A DNA stretch of 43,549 bases from Saprospiraceae bacterium (GCA_020630955.1 JAHDIE010000018.1:1-43549); one strand, 5' to 3'. Counted from the first letter of the stretch, positions 32,708 to 41,500 are shown. Numbers and translations: made by a program. The notes: generated by a model from the sequence alone, not told the origin.

Positions 32708-35038
32708 TCAAAACTTGAAGTTGAATCCAACTGCTAAGTTAAAGCCGGTATCATCTGCAAAGTAGCGCTGCCTATTTAAGTAATCTCTATATTTGAGATT
32801 AAGAAGGTTGTCTATTTTTATAAATGATCTCATTTTGTATCCTGAGAAAATAATATTGGAAGATAATTTCAAACCTATGAGATTGTAAGAGGAAGGAGGG
32901 TCAACAAAATCTTGATCCGGCAACAAATTCTTTTGTTCAAAAACAAATTTGTTGGTTATTTCTAATTCTGTGTCCTCCAGAATAAGCTTTGTTGAAAAGT
33001 TGATAGGATTTTTGACGCGATAAGTTAGACTACCAAAAAAACTATTTGGTGGCATAAAAATCAATGGAGCTCCATCCTTTGACTCTACTCCTCTTAAATA
33101 GCTATATTTTAACATGCTTAAAAATGAATTTCCCAAGGAAAATTGAGAAGACAAGTCAAGCCCATAAATCTGTGCATCTGTTTGAACATATTTAAAGACT
33201 GGGAATGCACCTCTAATGGTCAAGCGAATTTCATCCTGTGGCTCAAGGAAAATGTAATCTTTGAAATTTTGATGATAAGCTAAAGCACTTAAAGAAAATC
33301 TTGTGCTAGGAAACCATTCATACTCTAAGGTGTTTTTTAATGCCTTCTCGGTATTAAGCTTGTGATCTCCTTCTTCTATTCCACTTACTCCTTGATGCAA
33401 TCCGTTGCTGTATAGTTCATTGATGCCTGGATTTCTAGTTGCGTATCCAGTATTGAAGCTTACAGATTGTTTGTTAGGAAGATCATATTTATAATTAAAT
33501 AGACCACTCAGGTTATGGAACTTATTTTCAAATCTAACAATCTCTCTTGGTGTTGAATTGCTGATGGTGGCAACATTTTGAAATTCAAAATCATATCTAA
33601 GGCCGAAATTAAAATGACTTTTATTTATTGATTTAGATAGGGTGCCAAAGAATCCATTTTTCCATGATAAATAATCTGGGATTAAAGGTAAGATACCCGT
33701 TTCTGGATTATTGCTGTTGTCTGTAATGATGTTTTGATTTCCTAGGGTCAGTTTCCATTGATTACTGAAATCATTACTGTATTTTAATTCAATATTGCCT
33801 GTATATTGAATTAGGCTTAATGAAGGAATATCTGTTCTTCCGCTTCTACGTACATCAAATTCCTTTCGATTATTTATTTGACCTGCTAAGACCAGTTCAA
33901 CATTTTGATTTTCATTTATAAAATATTTTCCCTTGGTTTTGAATAGGTGATGAGAAACATTTTGCCTTGGTGCTTCAATCTGGTAGCTAAAATTTTCTTC
34001 TGTAAAAAAAGGAATTTCTTTGGACAAGGCTTGTTCTAAATCTGTTAAGTTGCCAATATGAGAACCTCTTAATATTCCAAGTGTTGTATTGAAAGTACTT
34101 CCATAAAAGTCAAAATAAAGATTGTCATTCCAAGATTTTTCTAATTGGATAGAAAGATTAGTTTCTGTAATTCCAGTATTGTTTAAAAAGTAATGGGATG
34201 TTTTTTTGTCCCCCGATTTTTTAACTGTACCATTTAGTCTCCAAGCTAATTTTGAGGAATATTTCCCTATTCTTGCATTGAGACTATTTCCGATACCATT
34301 CGATTCAAAGGCATAATTGATCTGACCATGGAGGTGGGGTTCTCTTTCAATTCGTTTTGGTGAAACCAGTATGACGGCTCCAAGATTTCCATTTCCATAT
34401 TCAATGGCACTTGCTCCTTTTAAAACAACGATTTTATCCGCAGAAAAAGGATCAATTTCAGGACTGTGATCATTTCCCCATTGTTGCCCACTTTGAATGA
34501 TTCCATTGTTTAATATGATTAGGCGATTTCCGTAGAGACCGTGGACTGACGGTTTTGAAATTCCATTTCCGTTCTTTATCAAATGAACGCCTGTTTCATT
34601 TTCTAATAGTGCAGATAAGTTTTCATTTAGCTTATCTTCGATGGTTTGTCTGCTTATGGATAGATTAGCTTGATTGATAAGCTCATTGGTTTTGCCTTCG
34701 ATGACCACCGTTCCAAGTGAGGTAGGTGTATGTAACAAGCCGATTTTAATAAGAGTGTCTTTAGTAATGTCGAGGTGAATTTTTTGTGCGTCGCAACCAA
34801 TGTGAGAAAAGCTGAGATGGTATTCACCAAAACAAATGTTGTCAAATGCAAAATTCCCATCTTCGTCAGTTGTAGTTCCCGATGCGGTTTCTTGAATAAA
34901 TACATTCACAAAAGACAATGGCAATTTCGAAGTTTCATCGAAAACATGACCATTTAAGGTAAAATTACAATCTTGGCTGAAACTATTTAGAGCAGCCAAG
35001 ATTGTAATTAAAAGTATGATTAACTTTCTATAGAACAT
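32708..35038 (-). CDS. TonB-dependent outer-membrane receptor, probably for metal uptake
   Basis: A 776-residue receptor: signal peptide (about 1-21), a carboxypeptidase-D-like N-terminal domain (NGHVFDETSKLPLSFVNVFI ... GTTTDEDGNFAFDNI), a plug (LSALLENETGVHLIKNGNG, SVHGLYGNRLIILNNGI, SADKIVVLKGASAIEYGNGNLGAVI) and a beta-barrel ending in aromatic NLAVGFNFKF. The plug segment GQQWGNDHSPEIDP resembles the DHSPEIDP-like stretch of ZnuD-type zinc receptors (recalled, not searched). It would move a substrate across the outer membrane with TonB energy. Its start overlaps the lipoprotein gene by 11 bases, and a large palindrome precedes that gene. I infer metal, perhaps zinc; haem or other substrates are possible. 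Confidence 0.9.
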   Translation of the reverse strand: MFYRKLIILLITILAALNSFSQDCNFTLNGHVFDETSKLPLSFVNVFIQETASGTTTDEDGNFAFDNICFGEYHLSFSHIGCDAQKIHLDITKDTLIKIGLLHTPTSLGTVVIEGKTNELINQANLSISRQTIEDKLNENLSALLENETGVHLIKNGNGISKPSVHGLYGNRLIILNNGIIQSGQQWGNDHSPEIDPFSADKIVVLKGASAIEYGNGNLGAVILVSPKRIEREPHLHGQINYAFESNGIGNSLNARIGKYSSKLAWRLNGTVKKSGDKKTSHYFLNNTGITETNLSIQLEKSWNDNLYFDFYGSTFNTTLGILRGSHIGNLTDLEQALSKEIPFFTEENFSYQIEAPRQNVSHHLFKTKGKYFINENQNVELVLAGQINNRKEFDVRRSGRTDIPSLSLIQYTGNIELKYSNDFSNQWKLTLGNQNIITDNSNNPETGILPLIPDYLSWKNGFFGTLSKSINKSHFNFGLRYDFEFQNVATISNSTPREIVRFENKFHNLSGLFNYKYDLPNKQSVSFNTGYATRNPGINELYSNGLHQGVSGIEEGDHKLNTEKALKNTLEYEWFPSTRFSLSALAYHQNFKDYIFLEPQDEIRLTIRGAFPVFKYVQTDAQIYGLDLSSQFSLGNSFLSMLKYSYLRGVESKDGAPLIFMPPNSFFGSLTYRVKNPINFSTKLILEDTELEITNKFVFEQKNLLPDQDFVDPPSSYNLIGLKLSSNIIFSGYKMRSFIKIDNLLNLKYRDYLNRQRYFADDTGFNLAVGFNFKF

Positions 35039-35588
35039 TGATTGGGAATGTTACTTCGATATCTGTTTCTCCGCCAGCATTCGAAATATCTCCATCAGAA
35101 ACTCCAGCGGCAATTTTGTTTGGTTCATGTCGAAGAATAATAGTAATATTTCCTGCTGCTGTATCTCCAGTAGTCAATGTAGTAGTTATGCCAATAGGAT
35201 TATTGTTTGCATCAGTATCATTATAAATAAAGCTTAGGTTGGACAAATCTGATTGAAAAAAGAATTGATGGTCTTCTGCTTCCTCTTCTACTTCTTCCGT
35301 AATATTTTCAACAGGTGTTGCTGCTTCATTTAGTAATTCAAGAATTCCAGTATAGCTTGTATTCGCTTCAAGTGTACCACCATTTATAGTTGGTGCATTT
35401 CCACCATCTCCATCAAGATCCTGGAAACTAAGTATTACCGCCGATCCACCATCTATTGGTGTTAGACTATAATTTAGTGTTGTGATAAGTTCTGGTTCAT
35501 CAGGTATTACTGGATCATCCTTTTTGCAGGCAGTGAACAGTATTGCTGTGATAAACATTAATGCAAGCAATAGATTCTTTTTATTCAT
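35028..35588 (-). CDS. Receptor-associated lipoprotein ('type 1 periplasmic binding fold superfamily' type)
   Basis: A 186-residue lipoprotein: signal MNKKNLLLALMFITAILFTAC with the lipobox Cys at 21, then KKDD as an outer-membrane or surface anchor. The mature domain has LTPIDGGSAVILSFQDLDGDGG, TSYTGILELLN, an acidic stretch (NITEEVEEEAEDHQFFF), ITIILRHEPNKIAAGVSDG and GGETDIEVTFP. This pattern matches a small Bacteroidota lipoprotein family that databases call a periplasmic-binding-fold protein and that sits beside TonB receptors (from memory). The acidic/His segment and the RHEPNK loop are candidate metal ligands. It likely captures or passes the receptor's substrate. First gene of the operon. 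Confidence 0.75.
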   Translation of the reverse strand: MNKKNLLLALMFITAILFTACKKDDPVIPDEPELITTLNYSLTPIDGGSAVILSFQDLDGDGGNAPTINGGTLEANTSYTGILELLNEAATPVENITEEVEEEAEDHQFFFQSDLSNLSFIYNDTDANNNPIGITTTLTTGDTAAGNITIILRHEPNKIAAGVSDGDISNAGGETDIEVTFPINVL

Positions 35589-35629
35589 TTGAGTTTTTTT
35601 GGATTATTATGACTGACATAAAGGTAAAC

Positions 35630-35658
35630 ATTTAAATGCAACGTTGTTGCATTTAAAT
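35630..35658 (-). promoter_or_regulatory. 29-bp perfect inverted repeat, probable operator of the lipoprotein/TonB receptor operon
   Basis: Two perfect 13-bp arms, ATTTAAATGCAAC and GTTGCATTTAAAT, flank a 3-base centre GTT. On the minus strand a -7-like TACCTTTA (35619-35626) lies just downstream, so a bound protein would block transcription. Size and symmetry suit a Fur/Zur-type dimeric repressor. No base run suggests a transcription terminator. The divergent LpxR-like gene starts 168 bases away and might share it. Confidence 0.65.
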
Positions 35659-35825
35659 AAATTTTATGTTTTTATTAAATCTTAACAAGGAATTAATAAG
35701 TACTTATTGTTCTGAAAGTTGATTTCTTTTTGTGTGGTAAAAACTTGTAACATTTATGATGATTGTCACAATTCTTGCGTTATAATCAAGACTTTATTTA
35801 ATCTTTGGGCAATATTAAATTATCT

Positions 35826-36998
35826 ATGAAATATTATATAAGTATACTGCTATTCTTTTTTTCATTTTCAGATCATCTATTATCACAAAAACAATTAGAT
35901 TTTGCTGGTTTGGAAATGAGTATAGATCAAGATTATTTTGCAGATTGGATTAGGAAAAAATCGGAGCAAGAGGGTAGAATGCCCTATTTTGATAAAAACT
36001 ATGCAGCTGCGTTCAGAATTGGTTTTTTTGGAGAATATGCTAATTCCTATTACTTAGGGCTTCCTTGGGTAAGAGAGCGAATAGATTATCTTCTTGATAA
36101 TTTATTATATCGTTCTGATTTTAGAGAGAATACTGAATCTCATAGTTTTTTATTTACCATAAATGGATTCTCACCAACACATATATCTGATGAGGTAGAT
36201 GGTTTTGATGATGCTGTTGCAAATGGCTATAATCTTGCTGAGGATAGACCTTTTTCTTCATTTACAGGATTTAGAAGTAGTAGACGACTTGAAGGAACAA
36301 AGAGATTTGTACATAGTGCACGACTCTATAACATGGGAGTCAATACATCATTTTCATTTGGACTTGGAGGGACAGGATTTGCGAGAGGTATTGATAATCT
36401 TTTTGGTTTTAAAAGGCCTGATGGAAACCTTTGGAAACGAGATGAAAGCAAATCTTATCCAACGGGTGAAGTAATCAAGAATGTCTTGCCATTGGTACAA
36501 TATTCAGCATCTTCGGAAATAGCAATATGGTCCCCTTTTCCTAAGATAGTTTTCCAAGTAAGACCTGAGATCAATTTAGGACATTATACGGATCTGGCCT
36601 TTGGGGTGGATTTTGGAAAAGTGATGAGTGTAGAGGGTGTAATTGATCATCTTGCATATACTGATGTTAATAATCCAAGCAATGCCTCTGTCAATGATGA
36701 TGCTCTAGGATTTTCTTTGGTAGGTGGAATTACTGGAAGAGCAATATTATATAACTACCATTTAAACGGAGTATATAGTAAGAGTAAGGGGAATTACTAT
36801 ACATTTGCTGATACCCGTAAGTTGATTTATGAAGCCTATGTTGGACTTAAGTTACAGATTTTGCAAAAAGTAGATCTTATCTATACCATCAATACCCGAT
36901 CATCAGAATTTAAATCTACATTCAAGCAGCAGAACACTTGGGGGACACTTACCGTAAAAGTGTTACTGGGTCCGGCAGGAGAGGGGTGCTATGATTAA
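35826..36998 (+). CDS. LpxR-like outer-membrane barrel (DUF2219 family; putative lipid A 3'-O-deacylase)
   Basis: A 390-residue protein with a signal peptide (MKYYISILLFFFSFSDHLLS). Its mature N-terminus FAGLEMSIDQDYFADW matches the DND-type opening of LpxR. GFSPTHISDE ... EDRPFSSFTGF corresponds to the TPxxI...DRPYAGxL block of the family, and the last strand NTWGTLTVKVLLGPA is barrel-like. LpxR removes the 3'-acyloxyacyl chain of lipid A at the outer membrane. The homology is distant (DRPF, not DRPY), so the enzyme activity is uncertain. The frame extends seven codons upstream to a TTG, but the ATG before the signal peptide is preferred. AATCTTTG about 20 bases upstream could be a -7 element. 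It is divergent from the metal-type operon. Confidence 0.6.
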   Translation: MKYYISILLFFFSFSDHLLSQKQLDFAGLEMSIDQDYFADWIRKKSEQEGRMPYFDKNYAAAFRIGFFGEYANSYYLGLPWVRERIDYLLDNLLYRSDFRENTESHSFLFTINGFSPTHISDEVDGFDDAVANGYNLAEDRPFSSFTGFRSSRRLEGTKRFVHSARLYNMGVNTSFSFGLGGTGFARGIDNLFGFKRPDGNLWKRDESKSYPTGEVIKNVLPLVQYSASSEIAIWSPFPKIVFQVRPEINLGHYTDLAFGVDFGKVMSVEGVIDHLAYTDVNNPSNASVNDDALGFSLVGGITGRAILYNYHLNGVYSKSKGNYYTFADTRKLIYEAYVGLKLQILQKVDLIYTINTRSSEFKSTFKQQNTWGTLTVKVLLGPAGEGCYD

Positions 36999-37053
36999 TA
37001 GTGGATAGAGTATAACTAAACAAGTCAAAGCTAATTTAAACTTAATAATACCA

Positions 37054-38268
37054 TCAATCAGTTAATATTTTGTCTGCAGTGAAGTATCCTGAGAGAATTG
37101 CACCAGGTACTCCCATTTGTTGATAAGTATCAAAAATTTCTCCTGCAAAATAAACCTTGTTGTCCAATGGTTGACTAAGTACTTTGAGTGTAGACTTTTT
37201 TTCTTCGAATGCTGTTGTCCAGGTTCCTTGAGTGAATTCGTGTTGTCCCCAGTTCTCAATTAGATATTCTCCTAGATAAAATTCTGAAGCTTTTCCTTGA
37301 AACATTTGATCCAATTCTTCTAGCAAACTATCAACAATTTTTTGATTAGAATTAAGGCTATAGTATTCATTTGTTTTATCACCTGTACAAAGAAAACCCA
37401 GCACATGGGTTTGAGCATTTTTTTTGAAGGCAATATCATAATAAACTTTTTCTCCTTTTTCTACAATGCAATTAATGGCATCAGGATAAAATTTTTCAGA
37501 AAACTTTAATGCCATTTTAAATCCTTGGTGGAAATTTATGGATTCAATAGCTATTCTTCTTTCATTGCTTATTTCAGGTGTAAATGTGATGTCCTCAGAT
37601 TTTAATATTCCAATCGATACCGTGAGCAAAACACGATCTGCTGTATATATATTTCCATTTCTAGTCGTTACAATAACCTTTTGTCCTGAATAATCAATTT
37701 TGGAAACAGGTGCATTGAATTGAATTTTATGCTTAACAGTTTTTGCAATGTTTTCATCAACAAAATCATACCAGGTAGTATTTTTAAATTTAGACTCCGG
37801 CATAAAGTTGTAGATGAAGTTATTTATCCATTTGGGAGTAATGGTATATTTTTTCCCATCCCAACTAGCTGTATTTGAGAGATGATAAGGAATTAAATCT
37901 TCATCAACTTCTAATCCTTTTTTCCCTTTCAACTTATTTAAGGAAACTGGAGCACTATGAAGCCATTCTGCTCCAATATCTATTGGGAAATCTGCAAAGC
38001 TTGTGTCCTTTTTCAGTCTACCTCCGTATCTATTGGTAGCCTCTAGAATTTGATAATCAATATTATTTTGCTCCATGATTTTCGCAGCTGCTAAGCCGGA
38101 TGCGCCTGCTCCAATGATAATAATTTTACCCTCGTACTTATAACTTTTATCCAAGGCAGTTTCATTGGGTAGTTTGTTTACAGCTCTGGCGGCCCAATTT
38201 AAACATCCCGATAAGCCTATGGAAAATAGAATAATAGCAAAAAGAGTCAACGGCTCACGAAAGTTCAT
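37054..38268 (-). CDS. Flavin amine oxidase, predicted lipoprotein
   Basis: A 404-residue FAD enzyme of the monoamine/polyamine oxidase family. The FAD-binding GKIIIIGAGASGLAAAKI (from about 47) is followed by YGGRL and IDIGAEWLHSAP. The C-terminal part has VYFAGEIFDTYQQMGVPGAILSGYFTADKI, the FAD/substrate block of the family. The N-terminus (MNFREPLTLFAIILFSIGLSGC) ends in a lipobox with Cys22, so it appears to be exported and lipid-anchored, which is unusual for an FAD Rossmann enzyme. The amine substrate is unknown. It follows the Crp/Fnr gene by 74 bases on the same strand and may form a unit with it. Confidence 0.85.
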   Translation of the reverse strand: MNFREPLTLFAIILFSIGLSGCLNWAARAVNKLPNETALDKSYKYEGKIIIIGAGASGLAAAKIMEQNNIDYQILEATNRYGGRLKKDTSFADFPIDIGAEWLHSAPVSLNKLKGKKGLEVDEDLIPYHLSNTASWDGKKYTITPKWINNFIYNFMPESKFKNTTWYDFVDENIAKTVKHKIQFNAPVSKIDYSGQKVIVTTRNGNIYTADRVLLTVSIGILKSEDITFTPEISNERRIAIESINFHQGFKMALKFSEKFYPDAINCIVEKGEKVYYDIAFKKNAQTHVLGFLCTGDKTNEYYSLNSNQKIVDSLLEELDQMFQGKASEFYLGEYLIENWGQHEFTQGTWTTAFEEKKSTLKVLSQPLDNKVYFAGEIFDTYQQMGVPGAILSGYFTADKILTD

Positions 38269-38342
38269 ACTTGATTATTTTAAATTAATAGGGCAAATAT
38301 GGTGTAATGAATATTGTAATGATTTGATAAATGTCACAAAAT

Positions 38343-38912
38343 TTATTTTTGACCCCTTATTCTACTTATTGTTTCTCTGCTAACTCCTAAAAATGATGCA
38401 ATATCGGTAAGTGATACTTTTTGCAAAATATCAGGAGCATTCCTTATTAAGAAGTTGTAACGCTCTAAACTTGTTAAAAACTGTAATCCATTTAGTCTTT
38501 CTTCAAGAAATTTTGCGTGCTGAATAATCAGTTCAGTTATCCAATGGCTAATGAATATGTCAGTTTGGGCAAGTTCTCTGATAGCTTGTGTTTCAAAGCA
38601 ATATAATATTGAGTCTTCCAAGAGCTCTATTGTTTCAGTGGAAGCTTCTCCTTCAAAAGTATTAATTGTAGATATGAGTTCATTTTTAAATCCAAACCAA
38701 AGGCATATTTCTTTCGATTTTTTTTGGTGATAAGATTTTACACTTCCTTTAAGAATGAAATAAAAGTAGCGATGTCTCTTCCCTTCAGTTATTAATTTTG
38801 TTCCTTTAGAACATTCTAGATAGGTTGCATGTTGTAGAATGCTTTGTAAAGATGATTCACTTAATTTTGGGAAGACAGAAAGGATTGAGTCTTTTACTTC
38901 TAATTCGTTCAT
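38343..38912 (-). CDS. Crp/Fnr family transcriptional regulator
   Basis: A 189-residue regulator with a cyclic-nucleotide-binding-like domain (GTKLITEGKRHRYFYFILKGSVKSYHQKKSKEICLWFGF) and a C-terminal helix-turn-helix (TDIASFLGVSRETISRIRGQK). No Cys cluster for an iron-sulfur centre and no clear cAMP-binding residues. The N-terminal domain is typical of the Bacteroidota type that acts in stress or nutrient response. It may control the amine oxidase gene 74 bases downstream: the spacer holds TTTGATAAATGTCACAAA, which looks like two diverged CRP/FNR half-sites. Confidence 0.88.
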   Translation of the reverse strand: MNELEVKDSILSVFPKLSESSLQSILQHATYLECSKGTKLITEGKRHRYFYFILKGSVKSYHQKKSKEICLWFGFKNELISTINTFEGEASTETIELLEDSILYCFETQAIRELAQTDIFISHWITELIIQHAKFLEERLNGLQFLTSLERYNFLIRNAPDILQKVSLTDIASFLGVSRETISRIRGQK

Positions 38913-39083
38913 TTACATTTTTCTTAATTTCTGATTTGGTAAGAGTTAAAATACCAAGATGTTTTAGAACATGACTTGATTTATTTCAATAAGTTTATTG
39001 CATTTTTAGGATCATTTGTAAAGAAAAAATTTGGATAGTTGAAGTTGAAGAACCATATTTTGGTCAAGAATTTAATTGCTCTA

Positions 39084-39539
39084 TTATTTAATATGTTTAT
39101 TCCAATTTTGTAATTCAATTAAATTTCCTTCAGGATCTCTGGCATAGATAAAAGTGATCTCACCTACACCGTTTATCGTTCTTTTGGAGATTTCTCCAAA
39201 CTTTTTACCGCCATTTATTTCTATTTTTTGGAGAACACCGTCAAAATCCTCAACTTCAAATGCAATGTGTCCAAATCCTCGTTTGTTTGGCGGGATAGCT
39301 TCTTGATTTTCAATATCAGCATATTGATATATTTCCAAGGTTGGTCCATTTTCTCCATGCCCAGGAAGTAATAAATGAGCACCTTCTAATTTGGCATTTT
39401 TTAATCCAGTTCCTATTTCAAGCCATAATCCGGATTGATTGCGGATAGGTGGAATTATTTTACAATTGAAAGTATTTATATAAAAATTAACTAGCTTTTT
39501 CCAATCTATACTTACAATATTGGTATGGGCAAATCTCAT
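39084..39539 (-). CDS. VOC (glyoxalase/bleomycin-resistance type) family protein
   Basis: A 151-residue vicinal-oxygen-chelate protein built of two beta-alpha-beta-beta-beta modules. The metal-binding His lies near the N-terminus (RFAHTNIVSIDWKKL), another in RGFGHIAFEVEDFDG, and a Glu in FIYARDPEGNLIELQNW. The module opening VSIDWKKLVNFYINTFNCKI is typical. The reaction is unknown: such proteins can be dioxygenases, isomerases or resistance proteins. It lies 9 bases after the cupin gene and is likely co-transcribed with it. Confidence 0.85.
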   Translation of the reverse strand: MRFAHTNIVSIDWKKLVNFYINTFNCKIIPPIRNQSGLWLEIGTGLKNAKLEGAHLLLPGHGENGPTLEIYQYADIENQEAIPPNKRGFGHIAFEVEDFDGVLQKIEINGGKKFGEISKRTINGVGEITFIYARDPEGNLIELQNWNKHIK

Positions 39540-39548
39540 ACGCGATGA

Positions 39549-39914
39549 TTAGATTTTATCCAAATTTGATACTGTTAAATCATTTTTTGTGTTGCCAGTA
39601 TTTAAAGTTGTCGCTGGTTCAAATAATAATACGCTTACCTCCTCCGGGGCATAAGGTTTGTGGTTAGTCCCTTTAGGAATAATAACAAATTCACCTGCAT
39701 TCAATTCTAAAGTTTCATTGAGTAACTCAATGAATAATTTTCCTTCAATGACGTAAAAAAGTTCATCTTCTTGCTCATGATGATGCATCACAAACTCCCC
39801 TTTAAATTTGGCTACTTTGACCAACTGATTGTTGAGTTGCCCAACGATCTTTGGTGTCCAATGTGCATTGAAAGTATTTAGTTTTGCTTGCAGATTTACT
39901 TTCTTTATTTCCAT
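39549..39914 (-). CDS. Small cupin-domain protein
   Basis: A 121-residue single cupin. Metal-binding motif 1 reads MHHHEQEDELFYVIEGKLFIEL (HxHxxxxE with a following Gly), and motif 2 reads AGEFVIIPKGTNHKPYAP (PxGxxH). Such mononuclear cupins bind small ligands or oxidise them. The precise role is unknown. It heads a two-gene unit with the VOC protein; both are small metal-dependent folds, and the pairing suggests related substrates or joint detoxification (inference only). Confidence 0.85.
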   Translation of the reverse strand: MEIKKVNLQAKLNTFNAHWTPKIVGQLNNQLVKVAKFKGEFVMHHHEQEDELFYVIEGKLFIELLNETLELNAGEFVIIPKGTNHKPYAPEEVSVLLFEPATTLNTGNTKNDLTVSNLDKI

Positions 39915-40244
39915 TTCTTTAACTTTATTTCAATGCTTGTTTGTAAATATACCAAATGTCGTTTTGAAATTCCCTTCAAGGCTCATTATGATCTTTTTCT
40001 TTTGCTGATATCTACTTTTTGCAATCAGATATTACTGTTGACTTTTTCAAAGTAAAGGTTTTTTATTTCTGGTGTATTTACCTAAAGTCTAATAATTTCC
40101 CTTTTTCAATTTTAAAATCTGTACTACTGAAAAATCATTTACTTGAAACTATTGAAGTGTTTTGATGCATAAGATCATAATCCCCATTTGACATGCTTGA
40201 GAATTCTTTCTTATAGGTATTATAATGGATCTATATTCTTTTAA
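39915..40244. other. Intergenic region, no gene seen
   Basis: A 330-base AT-rich spacer between the serine hydrolase and the cupin gene, both on the minus strand. All six frames are interrupted and I see no strong hairpin. It presumably contains the cupin/VOC promoter; on the minus strand TATATTTACAAAC lies about 37 bases before the cupin start but is a poor -7 match. Confidence 0.5.
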
Positions 40245-41402
40245 CTATTTTATAGATTGTAAATATAAGTCTTTAATAATTTTCGTTCGACTTCCTAAGT
40301 TGCTATTTTTTATCATGATTATTGCTCTATTTTTATCTCGATCAAGATACAAGCCAGTTTGAACACCTGGGTCATCGCCTCCATGACCCCAAATATTTTT
40401 AAATCCTGTATATCTCCAACAGAGCCCTTGCTTGCCTTCCTCAGTTTCTTGTATTGTGAACATCTGGTTAAGGGTTTCGTTTTTCAATAGTTGATGACCC
40501 TTGTATTTTCCATCATTGAGAATGCATTGAGCGAATTTACTTAAGTCATTTACGGAAGTGAATAACAATCCATCTGGATAATTGGGAAAACGATAAGGAT
40601 TGATTGGTAGGTAAGTTTCCAATTCTATTTTCTTATCCAACAATTCAGAAATTTGTTTTTTCTCATTCGCCAAAGGGTATTCGTTGAAGTATGCATATAA
40701 GGTTGTATGGAAGAGACTATCGCTTGTATTCTTCCATGCTGTTTGATGCATTTGTAATGGGTTAAAAATATTCTGTTCACAATATGATTCAAATGAAGTT
40801 TTTGTCACATTTTCAACGATCAATGCCAATAAGCCAAATCCAATATTCGAATAGATCCAATTATCACCTGGTCTTCTTCCTGAAAAATTATTTTTCGAAT
40901 ATGCAGAACCTGCAGTAGATAAATAGTTTTCGAGCCAATCTGATAATTTGATATTATTTGGTGAAGTGCTATAGCTATCATCGTAATAGTTGCCATCAAT
41001 GATCGAAGATCGATGCGTTAGTAAGTGATGAATTGTAATGGGATTAGTCTCATGTCCTTCGTTCTCAACTTTGAAAGGAAGATACAAATTGATATGATCA
41101 TGGAGAGACAATAATCCTGTTTCATATAATTGCATGATGGCAGTGGCAACAAATAGTTTTGAAACGGAGGCAATATTTATGATATGATTATTCGTCATTA
41201 AAGTATTTTCAGCAATATTTGCCATGCCAAAAGAGTTTGACCAAATGGTAGAAGTATCGCAAACTACCATTAATGCAATGCCTGCTGTTTCATCAGAATA
41301 TTCCTTTTTAATTTTTTCTTCAATTAATGAAAATCCTCTTGGAGACTTAATTGCACATGAAAACATAATCATAGCTAGCATTAACATTAGTGCTTTTTTC
41401 AT
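40245..41402 (-). CDS. Serine hydrolase, class C beta-lactamase-related lipoprotein
   Basis: A 385-residue exported serine hydrolase of the beta-lactamase/AmpC-like superfamily. The signal peptide has a lipobox (MFSC, Cys16). The catalytic SxxK is S79-V-S-K82 in NIASVSKLFVATA, the YxN is Tyr-Ser-Asn in IYSNIGFGLLAL, and HGGDDPG replaces the KTG motif. These proteins act as D-aminopeptidases, esterases or peptidoglycan-processing enzymes rather than antibiotic resistance factors; this one's substrate is unknown. Its start faces the ECF sigma operon across a 98-base spacer holding a perfect palindrome, so the two may be co-regulated. Confidence 0.9.
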   Translation of the reverse strand: MKKALMLMLAMIMFSCAIKSPRGFSLIEEKIKKEYSDETAGIALMVVCDTSTIWSNSFGMANIAENTLMTNNHIINIASVSKLFVATAIMQLYETGLLSLHDHINLYLPFKVENEGHETNPITIHHLLTHRSSIIDGNYYDDSYSTSPNNIKLSDWLENYLSTAGSAYSKNNFSGRRPGDNWIYSNIGFGLLALIVENVTKTSFESYCEQNIFNPLQMHQTAWKNTSDSLFHTTLYAYFNEYPLANEKKQISELLDKKIELETYLPINPYRFPNYPDGLLFTSVNDLSKFAQCILNDGKYKGHQLLKNETLNQMFTIQETEEGKQGLCWRYTGFKNIWGHGGDDPGVQTGLYLDRDKNRAIIMIKNSNLGSRTKIIKDLYLQSIK

Positions 41403-41436
41403 AATTTTTTTCTAGTTTGATAATTGTGTAGATGAA

Positions 41437-41459
41437 AAGGTTACAATATTTGTAACCTT
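41437..41459. promoter_or_regulatory. Perfect 23-bp inverted repeat between the serine hydrolase and ECF sigma operon
   Basis: AAGGTTACAA and TTGTAACCTT form perfect 10-bp arms around TAT in the divergent spacer. A -7-like AATATTTG for the plus strand falls inside the repeat (41445-41452). No T-run follows, so it is not a terminator. It is a likely binding site for a dimeric regulator that could control both directions. Confidence 0.6.
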
Positions 41460-41500
41460 CTATCAATTATTTTTATCAAACAAGTGTAATATCAATAAAT

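Noticed and set aside
35746-35752. A single TTGTAAC before the LpxR-like gene, matching a half of the 41437 repeat
   Set aside because: One half-site of seven AT-rich bases is expected by chance; no second arm at the right distance.
40245-41402. Serine hydrolase as an antibiotic-resistance beta-lactamase
   Set aside because: It has the SxxK and YxN motifs but HGG in place of KTG, a lipobox and general esterase/peptidase-like context, so resistance is not supported.
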